Below are positions 55,901-64,000 of a stretch of DNA of 64,000 nt, one piece after another. The stretch's first letter is position 1, and each line of letters opens with the position of its first letter. The stretch covers positions 8,013,501 through 8,077,500 of the forward strand of contig CM044879.1 in NCBI GenBank assembly GCA_024500155.1, read 5' to 3'. Both the position numbers and the translations under genes were made by a program. The DNA is from Chenopodium formosanum (taxonomy: Eukaryota; Streptophyta; Magnoliopsida; Caryophyllales; Amaranthaceae). Under the pieces are notes generated by a model. The model had not been told where the DNA came from and did no database searches. It saw only the letters and a list, made by a program, of their open reading frames with translations.

Positions 55901-56289
55901 GGACATTTTGTGAAAAACTATCTTATAAAACATTTTTTTTGCGAGAAACTACCTAATAAAAAAAATGTTGTAAGAAACTACCTTATAAATGGGTAAATGT
56001 TGTAAGAGACTACCCATGGTCCAAAAGTCATCGTTGACTTTTATTTTTCGGCTTTGATCACGTGACGTGCCAATCAAGAAAAAAAGGAGGGAAAGGGTGA
56101 ATTAAAAGTCATGTGATCGGTACGTGATGTGGTCAACGCCGGAAAATGAAAGTCAACGGTGACTTTTCGACCAATGGTAGTCTCTTACAACATTTACTCT
56201 TTTATAAGGTAGTTTCTTACAACATTTTTTTTGTTAGGTAGTTTCTCGCAAAAAAAGTGCTTTATAAGGTAGTTTTTCACAAAATGTCC
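55901..56289. mobile_element. 389-bp Mutator-type MITE with perfect 9-bp TSD
   Basis: Termini GGACATTTTGTGAAAAACTA and TAGTTTTTCACAAAATGTCC are perfectly inverted over 20 bp, and the arms continue as inverted copies of TTGTAAGAAACTACCTTATA. TTAAATAAA flanks both sides (55892-55900 and 56290-56298). No ORF. Confidence 0.9.
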
Positions 56290-57600
56290 TTAAATAAATC
56301 ATATATGAAACAATAGTTATTAGTCTCTTTTGCTATGCTTATTTTGGCTTAAGGTGTGTTCTGTTCATTCTATTTTTATTTTCTACGTATTTGAATTAAA
56401 CTAAATTTATCTGGATTTATTAGAATGCATTATTGTAAATTTAGCTTAGTGACTCTTGTTAATCTTTATCAAGAATTATATTGATCGATCATTTGAAGAA
56501 ATCCCCACAAGTTTTTTGAAGGAATACCAACAAGTCTTAAGTACAAGTAAAGTTCGGATTAGCTAATCCTCGAGATTTGGTCAAGTTTGGATTCTTGAGT
56601 ACGAGTCAAGTTTGAATCAAGCTAGTCTTAATTTCGGGTTAAATTTGGACAAGTAATTGGGTCACATGGCTTTAACATAAGTATGATATTACTTATGTAC
56701 ATTAGATTGAGCTTTTCTCAATAGATAAATTATGAGTTTAATAATTACTCCGTACTTAGGTTTGATTAATAACTAGTCGGATCAAATAGAATTTGCGTTA
56801 TTTTGAGCCATGTTAAATTAGGTTTAATTTGTTTATCACGATGGATTTGATTATCAAATAAAATCAAGTTGAAATACCAAACATTCAGTAGAATTTAGGT
56901 TTGGATTTACATAGGATAGATTAAAAACTATGCGGGTTGAATCAGATCTCAAGTTTTATCAGGTTAGGTCATCAGATTGGATCTCGGTTTTATGTAGATA
57001 TGGTCGGGTCGATTGCATTTGTGCTTAGGTTCGTTTGAGGGATTTCGAGTTGTTATTGGTTGGATGCGAGTTTTGTTCGGTTCTTACCTATCAAATCAAA
57101 TTTATGTCTTGGGTTTCCTCAGTTGGTCAGTTGCGGGCGTGGGTCTTTATTCTTTAAGTCTTAATTAGGTTCAATCAAATGTCTGGTTAACATTAGATAG
57201 GTTCGCTCACGTCGTTTTGATATTTAATTTCTTAGATGTAATTGAACCAGATTTTGATTGTTAATCAGATTTGGTCACTTTTTGACGGCTCTACTTCTTA
57301 CCGTCATAATAATCTTTAAATACTCAATCATGCTCCAAAAGATTAATATAATCCATGTTAAATTTGTCCCTAGCAGGCTAGCAAAATTGTTCAATTCCTA
57401 TATATGGAGTACATAATACTTCCCCGTTCTTTTTTACTTGACATGCTTATGCTTGTCAATGCATAACTTAAGCCATTAATTCCTTCGGTTAGCTTCTTTT
57501 GGGTTATTTACCAAATAAAGAAGTGTTGAAATTATTATAAAATGGACATAAAAGAATAGTGTTGTGATTATTACAAAACTGAGGGAGTTATATTATCATT
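56290..57600. other. intergenic, no gene seen
   Basis: AT-rich. 57419-57589 starts CTTCCCCGTTCTTTTTTACT and ends AAAACTGAGGGAG, possibly a decayed Stowaway copy. Confidence 0.35.
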
Positions 57601-57812
57601 TAAGGCCTGTTCTCATTGACTGAACTCAGCTGAACTGAACTGAACTGAGCTGAACTGAACTGAAATGAATATTTTATAAGAGAAGGAAATTAGGAGCTGA
57701 ACTGAACAGAACAGAACTGAGCTAAGCAGAGCTGAATTGAATTGAACTGAACTGAACTGTGCTGAGCTGAACTGAACTGAACTGAATTTCAACGTAAGAG
57801 AACAGACCCTTA
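57601..57812 (+). mobile_element. TGAAC-pentamer MITE, copy 6 (most complete)
   Basis: AAGGCCTGTTCTCATTGACT at the left and AGAGAACAGACCCTTA at the right are inverted. Between them two blocks of CTGAACTGAACTGAACTGA and GAGCTGAA units flank AATGAATATTTTATAAGAGA. Confidence 0.75.
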
Positions 57813-57943
57813 TTCTCAATGAGTAAAATCTATAGTACTTATTGAGGCAATTTTAATAATATCCCACACATGATTATAATGGAGTATATATAATCACGAA
57901 AGACTATTAAGAGATACAAAATAATGTGAATAATTCAAAGTAT

Positions 57944-58125
57944 AAGGGCCTGTTCTCTTCAGATTATTTTCAGTTCAGATCAGTTTAGTTCAGCTCCAAT
58001 AAGTTCACTTAAGTTTAGTTCTTAATTTCCTTCTCTCATAAAATATTAAGTTCATTTCAGCTCCAATAAGTTCAATTCAGTTCAGTTCAGCTCAGCTCAT
58101 TTCAGTTAATCAGATTAGACCCTAA
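57944..58125 (-). mobile_element. TGAAC-pentamer MITE, copy 7
   Basis: Inverted relative to copy 6 and only 131 bp from it. Left AAGGGCCTGTTCTCTTCAGA, body CCTTCTCTCATAAAATATTA, right CAGATTAGACCCTAA. Confidence 0.7.
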
Positions 58126-58776
58126 ATTAGGTTAATTAAATAAAAAAGAATGAAGTATGACTTCACAGATAATGCACACTTTTCTCCCATTTGTACAGAT
58201 AGATAAAATTACCAACAATATACCAACAAAAAAATCACTAATGCAACTTTAAAGAATAGAGATCGAGTACAATTTTTTGGACAGAATGCTCAGATAGGTT
58301 AGGGAAAACAAGGTCATTTCACTAGTCCTACTAAACGTTATTACTGTGAGTAAGTGACAAAAAGCTCAACTTTATATAGTCACTTAGTCCGGGAATATTT
58401 AAAGTTCAGCTTTTAACATGAAACACGAGCAGAAATGGTGTCGTATGTCAATTGTCTTATTTATTCTTTCTCTTATTTTCCTTTTATGTCAACTCCAATT
58501 GGTCATATTTTCTCACTTAATTATGATTTTTTATTTTATTTTATCTTATATTTTTATTCTAAAAGTAAGCCAACCTGGCAACGTGACTCCAACAAGAAGA
58601 AGCATTATTGTTACCTTGACTTTTTAAAGGAATAAAAACAAGAAGCTTATATGCACATTGATCTTGTGAGCTCAACGGATCTAAAAGGAGTTGTGTGGCC
58701 TTGTTGGCTGGGTTGGGGCGTTGGGCAGTTTGTGTGTGTGTGTGTGTGATTTGGTTAGCATGCATTTTGTATATAA
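58126..58776. other. intergenic, no gene seen
   Basis: AT-rich; a short (TG)n tract at 58731-58748. The two overlapping hydrophobic frames near 58418-58635 are AT-rich chance ORFs. Confidence 0.4.
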
Positions 58777-60345
58777 TTTTTTTTTTTTTTTAAAGTAAGA
58801 TACATGGAGGAGTTTAGGTACGTCTTCTCACAAGACCGTGACCTAAACTATCAAGGAGTAAAAAAATAAGAAAATTTACTATCTAAAAAAGGATCTATAT
58901 CTTGATGAGTCGGAGTATAGTAGCCGAGAGAGGCAACATAGTCTGCTGCCCGATTTCCTTCCCGATAGATGTGTCTTGCCTGAAAACTCGAAAAAGAATC
59001 CAAAATAGTCTTGACATCCGCCATAAGAAGCTGAAGTTTCCAAGGACAGCTAAAATGACCCTGCAAAATATTAATAACAGTAAGATTATCGCCTTCAATA
59101 AAAATATCTGAAATATTAAAATTTCTAGCAAGAAGGAGGCCATTGCGAAGGGCAATAGCTTCTGCAAGGTAGGCCGGACAAGAGCCTAAATTATAAGTAC
59201 GACTGGCCACATGATTACCCAGGTGGTCTCGAATGACCACACCTGCAGTAGCAGAATTCTGATTGGCAAAACCATCAAAATTAAGTTTACAAAAACCGAA
59301 CGGGGGTGGGGACCATGAGACAATGGATGGGGGGTTAGGAGGAGGTGGCGGTGGAGGAGTCGTAGTAGGAAAGTGGATGGCGTCAAGAAGAGATCGTGAC
59401 TCCCATTCCTTAAACATAGAGAAAGCTCGAATAAAAATACTATGAATATTAGCAGAAGAGTTCTTAAAAATAACTGCGTTACGATGTTTCCAAATGCTCC
59501 AAAACAAAATAGCTATCTTTGGAAGGAGTCTAGGCAAATTGACTTTGAGAAAGGGAAATAAATCATGGATGTGATTAATTTGAGGGAAGTAACCAAGCCA
59601 TTGAAGGACGGAAGTAGAAGACCAAAGTTCCATAGAAAATGGGCAAGAGAGGAAAAGATGATCCTGGGATTCAGCTTGATTAGAACAAAGAGCACAAAAA
59701 GTGGGGACAACAATATTACGTGAAGATAAAGTATGACGAGTAGACAAACTGTTATGCAGGATTTGCCAAAGGAAAATCTGAATTTTAGGAGGAATGTCTA
59801 ATTTCCAAATCCAACTAAATTCCCATTTAGAGGTAGGATGAACATGAGAATGAGCAAGCCAAGTAGCAGATTTAACAGTGAATTGACCATCTTTAGAGAG
59901 ACCCCAACATGGTTCATTAGGAACAGGAGAGGAGGGGAGGGGGATTCCTCGAATAATTTGAACTACATTATCGGGAAGAATAGTAAGAAGTAGAGGGATA
60001 TCCCAAGAATTGTTATCAGTGATGAACATATCAACTGTGACATCAATACCCGCAATTTGATCAGGATCCAAATTGAGAAGGGCAATAAGATTGGTGTGAG
60101 CACACCAAATATCAACCCAAAAAAGGATAGAAGACCCATTACCTACTTTCCAGCGAAGTCCTCTGATTAAGAGAGGGCGGATATGAAGAATTTTCTTCCA
60201 AATCCAGGAGTCTCTAGGCTGAGTATGATAGGTAAGGAAATGGGATTTACGTAAATACTTAGCAGTGATAGACTGGACCCATATGTTAGTCGGGTCAGAC
60301 ATAATCTTCCAACCAAGTTTAGCCAAGAAATTAATACACATCGTA
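58777..60345 (-). mobile_element. 5'-truncated LINE
   Basis: On minus the coding part ends at 58851, a short 3' UTR follows, and a 15-base A tail (T run at 58777-58791 on plus) closes it. The 5' part (endonuclease and most of the RT) is missing. The point of truncation is near 60345-60360. I could not find a matching target duplication. Confidence 0.75.
58851..60341 (-). CDS. LINE ORF2 C-terminal part: zinc-binding RT region and RNase H
   Basis: 496 open codons. NFLAKLGWKIM is the last motif of plant LINE reverse transcriptase. FWVDIWCAH and WGLSKDGQFTVKSATWL follow. A zf-RVT region has W-x-C-type residues in WKLDIPPKIQIFLWQILHNS and CALCSNQAESQDHLFLSCPF (about 175-240). A Pro-rich spacer precedes a plant-type RNase H (about 355-480) with KLNFDGF, AEAIALRNGLLLA, EGDNLTVI and HIYREGNRAADYVA. 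Such RVT_3 domains occur both in LINEs and as stand-alone host proteins. The zf-RVT domain and poly(A) tail argue for a LINE remnant. The open frame with no stop suggests recent insertion; expression would need a host promoter. Confidence 0.85.
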   Translation of the reverse strand: MCINFLAKLGWKIMSDPTNIWVQSITAKYLRKSHFLTYHTQPRDSWIWKKILHIRPLLIRGLRWKVGNGSSILFWVDIWCAHTNLIALLNLDPDQIAGIDVTVDMFITDNNSWDIPLLLTILPDNVVQIIRGIPLPSSPVPNEPCWGLSKDGQFTVKSATWLAHSHVHPTSKWEFSWIWKLDIPPKIQIFLWQILHNSLSTRHTLSSRNIVVPTFCALCSNQAESQDHLFLSCPFSMELWSSTSVLQWLGYFPQINHIHDLFPFLKVNLPRLLPKIAILFWSIWKHRNAVIFKNSSANIHSIFIRAFSMFKEWESRSLLDAIHFPTTTPPPPPPPNPPSIVSWSPPPFGFCKLNFDGFANQNSATAGVVIRDHLGNHVASRTYNLGSCPAYLAEAIALRNGLLLARNFNISDIFIEGDNLTVINILQGHFSCPWKLQLLMADVKTILDSFSSFQARHIYREGNRAADYVASLGYYTPTHQDIDPFLDSKFSYFFTP

Positions 60346-60414
60346 GAGGAAATTCATCGCACAATTGGTTAAATTAAATACAACTAATATAAGGTTTGTT
60401 AATTTAATGTTACG

Positions 60415-60417
<3 letters not shown>
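60346..60417. other. junction between the LINE and the SINE
   Basis: 72 bp of ordinary AT-rich sequence. No feature. Confidence 0.4.
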
Positions 60418-60458
<41 letters not shown>

Positions 60459-61103
60459 AGCCACAAAGGTGGGGGTGAGAATCGATCCCATGATGATCGC
60501 CTGGAATCGGGAGTAGGGATGACAATATTAGATGGATATCCGCTAACCTGATCCAACCTACTTTAAATAAATGGACGAAAACCCGAAATAAATGGATGAA
60601 AAGCGGGTGACGGATGAAGTGGAGGATGGATCGATCGGATCGGATGTGGATTATGATTTTTTTACCCGCTAAGCATCCACCACCCATTTAACATATATAC
60701 AGATTTTTAATCTAAGAATTTTAATTAAAAAATTTTAAAATATACAATAAAAATACTTTATTTATTGCAAATTATTTTTTCCAAAGAATATATACGTAGT
60801 TAGTGCTTCCTTTTTATTTAAAAAATAATTAGAATTATGGTAGAAGTAACCATAAATAAAATTTTATGTGAATTTTTTTTTCTTCATAAAATGTTCATCT
60901 ATTAGTCATCCGATCCACCCGTTTCATTCGAGGATGATGGATGGACGGATACAAATAATGGGTAAAGCGGATGATAAATGGATGTGGATAAAGCGATAGT
61001 ATTGATGGATGGCCGCGGATGAAGCTCCACCTGATCCGAATCCAATCAATTGTCATCTCTAACCGGGAGAGAAATCTAACCACTTAAGCTATCCCTCACT
61101 CTC
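60418..61103 (-). mobile_element. tRNA-derived SINE with poly(A) tail, split by a hAT MITE
   Basis: On minus the head GAGTGAGGGATAGCTTAAGT contains box A (TAGCTTAAGTGG, 61080-61091). After the inserted MITE the B-box-like GGGATCGATTC (60479-60489) and CACCCCCACCTTTGTGGCTC follow. A roughly 33-base A tail ends it (T run at 60418-60452 on plus). Without the MITE it is about 130 bp. It is the best preserved of three copies in the window. Confidence 0.65.
60514..61061. mobile_element. 548-bp hAT-type MITE inserted in the SINE
   Basis: Ends TAGGGATGACAAT and ATTGTCATCTCTA. The flanks ATCGGGAG (60506-60513) and ACCGGGAG (61062-61069) agree at 7 of 8. The inside is rich in GGATGGATCGATCGGATCGG-like and GGATG repeats. 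Confidence 0.8.
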
Positions 61104-63179
61104 ATTTTTAACAGTGCATTGTTATTGTTATTGATTTGTTTGTGATCAATGGATAGTGATGACCCACCATCTTTAAAATCTTTGTTTAGACTACCAATAT
61201 AATTAGCTTAAAATAACATTTTAAATGAGGAAAATGAATTATTATTGTATTTTTTTTTTTGAGAAAAGTTATTACTATTATTATTTATATTTCAATAATT
61301 TGGCATCTTTGCCAATGCATATAATTTTTTTTTCAATTATAAGTTATTAAAATTATTTATATTTTAAAAAAACCTTTTGAATAGTAATATTTGATTTTAT
61401 ATATTAGCTTAGTTGAAAAGTAAGTCTAAGCGAGGTGCATGTGAATTGATTTTGTTTGTCAAATTCAAGATTGTGTACAATGTTTATGTTTTTATATTAT
61501 AATGACAAAGATTAGGGTTATAAACAAAATTCAAACCCGAATTATAAGGTAATCACTTCTCAATATGGAGTTCTTTATCAATTAAGCCTATAGTTTATTT
61601 TTTATCGATTATGCCAAGGTGACAATAACGTATACGGGCGTGAAATAATGAATGCACTATCGCATTGTGATTTCACTTCTTTACAAGTAGTATGTACATC
61701 TCTTGACCTAATTCGTTTAAATCAAGTACTTATTATTTCAAATAAAGCAAAAGCAAAAGCAAAGAAAAGGAAAGTTGACCCAATGAGCAAGACTTACATG
61801 TTTAGAATGCGTTGCATGGACAGATAAAAGTGGTATGTACCACTTAACATTGCATGAGCATACAGAGAATAATGTTGTTTATGTTGTGGTCATCCACATT
61901 ACCATTTGTTTATTCATGTCCCTATATCTTGGTTTATATGTACACATACTTTGTTAAAGATGTCCCTCATATATTACATGATGTTGATGTCTTAAACTTA
62001 CTTGCCACAATTTATTAGTGGTCCAATTTTAAGGTGTTATGTCTCCATCAAGTTGAGGGGTGCACCATCTAACTAACCATGCAATTAAATAGTAGCATAA
62101 ATATGATATGGATGGCTATATTTTGATGATGTTTCTTTCTTTGAGTTTCTTTGAAGTTACTCTAGTTCTTTATAATGTTTTATTGTGTTCCCACTTTTCA
62201 ATTTCTTTGTAGGAGTTTAGGGTGGTTCATCATTTTCACAAGATCATCTATCACATTTTCACAAGATCATCTATCAATCACTTCTTTCTATTGGTTATTA
62301 GCTAGTTGTTCCATTGATAGATCTTCACGCAGTGAAATAAATTATTCACATATCCACTAATAATCTACCGGTTTTCCCCATAAATAATTTTTTTTGGCTT
62401 ACAAACATCATGTCTATTATTAGCCTACCTATATAAACCAATATTTTAATCTAACGTATGCAATGAATGATGAGCCCCTTTAAGTAGGCAAATAGGTTGT
62501 GATGCTTATTTTTTAGATGTCGCATCAGCTAGAACTTGTTAATTGGTCCTCTCATAACTTCATAATTACGACTTTATGAGATATAATCCTAGTTGATAAT
62601 AACTAATTAAAACTTGGTGTGTATGTGTTAATTTATTAGTAATTTCTAATTAAGTAATTTGACTAGTAGTACTTGGGTCAAAAAAAAAAAAAAAAAAAAA
62701 CTTGACTATTTTGTACACCTATATATAATTTTTTGCATATGAAAAACATGTTTTGTATTGTGTTCAAGTACTATAATTGTTAATTGTTGTAGCCAATAAA
62801 ACAAGCTACATGTGAATAAAATAAAAATGATTGAAAAGTCAGCTTTGTATGACCTACATATTAAATTCATTCATGAATAATATAGCCTATCCAACTTATG
62901 CAATAACAATAACAGTAACAAATAGTACGAAGTAAGTAATTATTAACAATAACAATTCTTGAAAGTTTGAGTCATTCAATATTCACATGGTTAGTTATAA
63001 TAAAATAACTTATGTTTTATTTTTTTTAATTTTTTTATTTTGACAAATTATAAAATAACTTAAATCATATCTTATGATATAAAAAGGAAATAACGAGATT
63101 AGCAAATGAAGTCTAATTATATTCGACTAATTGTAAATTTAATATTCAAATATTTATTACTTCATATATTGTGTATATA
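61104..63179. other. intergenic, no gene seen
   Basis: Two kb of AT-rich DNA. TTTTCACAAGATCATCTATC is tandemly doubled at 62231-62275. An A20 run is at 62681-62700. No ORF of interest. Confidence 0.4.
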
Positions 63180-63871
63180 CTAGGTTAGTCCCGTGCGATG
63201 CACGGTTTTATCAAAGTATATAACGATGAATATATCATCTTTAGCTATATCGAGGAAAGTCAATTTTTTCTGTTTATTTAGGGGAAAAAAATGCCTAATT
63301 TCCTATGATTAATACTCCCTCCGTTTTTTTTATATGCATCACTTCTATATTTGGTAAACTTATACTATATTTTATTATTTTTCTTTAAACCCCACTCAAA
63401 TTATTTTATCATTTCTCTCTCTTCTATGTCCCCACTTAAATAATAAAGTATCTATTCTCTCTCACATACTTTCTCTTTCATGGTCCCCATCATACTTTTG
63501 TTATAATAATTTATTCATCTACTCACAATATTATATTTATCCTCCTAAAACTATGTGCATTCTCAAGTGATGCATATAAAAAAAAAAACGGAGGGAGTAA
63601 ATTTGTACAATTATACAATAGTCTGTAGAAGCATCTACTTTGTATTTGATTTTTTTTTTTATTTTTTTTTGTAAATAGTTGTAGTCATTATTTATAATCC
63701 AATTTTCAAAGAAATTTAAGGAAGTAGCTTAGCTTTAAAAAAAAAAAAATGATGATGTCATCATTGCATTTAGGCGGGAAAAAATTTCATAAAAAAGTGA
63801 CACGTATACAGTTTAGAGAAGGATGACGTCAGCGGTTTCTATTTTATTTATTATAGTTATAAATAGATAGA
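63180..63871 (-). mobile_element. non-autonomous Helitron, interrupted by a Stowaway MITE
   Basis: On minus it starts TCTATCTATTTATAAC after A and ends with the hairpin CCGTGCATCGCACGG, then GACTAACCTAG, then T. 692 bp including the 283-bp MITE. The 3' hairpin resembles that of the Helitron at 29711 (GTGCATCGC in both). Confidence 0.72.
63315..63597. mobile_element. 283-bp Stowaway MITE inside the Helitron
   Basis: CTCCCTCCGTTTTTTTTATA and its complement at the right end, with ATGCATCACTT/AAGTGATGCAT inner arms and TA at 63313-63314 and 63598-63599. One of the cleanest MITEs here. Confidence 0.9.
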
Positions 63872-64000
63872 TATTAATAGTAAAAAATGTGCAATGTACA
63901 GAGATCATACAACTATAAGTGAGTTACTCTTAAAAAAAAAAAAAAAAGAGGAGGAAATACTATAAATGGCTTCATGACTTCATCAGAACCTCACAATATT
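63872..64000. other. right edge, no gene seen
   Basis: AT-rich with an A15 run at 63932-63946. Too short to judge. Confidence 0.4.

Overview
The window is nuclear DNA of a flowering plant, almost certainly a eudicot. It is AT-rich, its genes are split by GT-AG introns, and TATA boxes sit upstream of several genes. It is full of Ty1/Copia, PIF/Harbinger, hAT, Mutator-like, Stowaway, Helitron, LINE and SINE sequences. The plastid-envelope protein gene resembles spinach OEP7 and the MITE types are common in Amaranthaceae, so Caryophyllales is my guess. I cannot prove that from sequence alone.

Host genes are few and all lie on the minus strand. From left to right they are: (1) a WD40 gene resembling WDR53, of which I resolve six coding exons between 238 and 6168 and which runs off the left edge; (2) a 59-residue OEP7-like outer-envelope protein (26605-26784); (3) a long coiled-coil WEB-family protein (31121-35386, three coding exons); (4) and (5) two DUF1685-type genes (47735-48211 and 54642-55403), probably ancient tandem paralogues 6.4 kb apart. 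There is no operon-like organisation and no sign that these genes work in one pathway.

The most striking structure is a three-level transposon nest at 6386-22930, starting about 220 bp upstream of the WDR53-like start codon. An outer PIF/Harbinger element (TSD TAA, genes on minus) was entered by a second PIF/Harbinger element in opposite orientation (TSD TTA, genes on plus, transposase ORF intact). That element was then hit inside its own 3' terminal inverted repeat by an 8.46-kb Ty1/Copia retrotransposon (TSD TGCTC) whose 774-bp LTRs differ at one base. Each level can be read exactly from its target duplication. The outer transposase is killed by one Trp-to-TAG change. The Copia gag and pol frames are separated by a one-base frame shift at an A6 run.

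The rest is gene-poor. 22934-26604 holds degenerate CCCGAC-type repeats with a hAT MITE inside. 26785-31120 holds a long-TIR MITE, a SINE copy and a small Helitron carrying a tRNA-like A/B-box pair. 35387-47734 holds several TIR elements and four copies of a TGAAC-pentamer MITE. 48212-54641 holds a Stowaway, a (AT)18(GT)44 microsatellite, a hAT MITE and a MULE transposase relic. 55404-64000 holds a tail-only retroposon with a perfect 12-bp TSD, a perfect Mutator-type MITE, a 5'-truncated LINE, a SINE split by a hAT MITE, and a second Helitron split by a Stowaway MITE.
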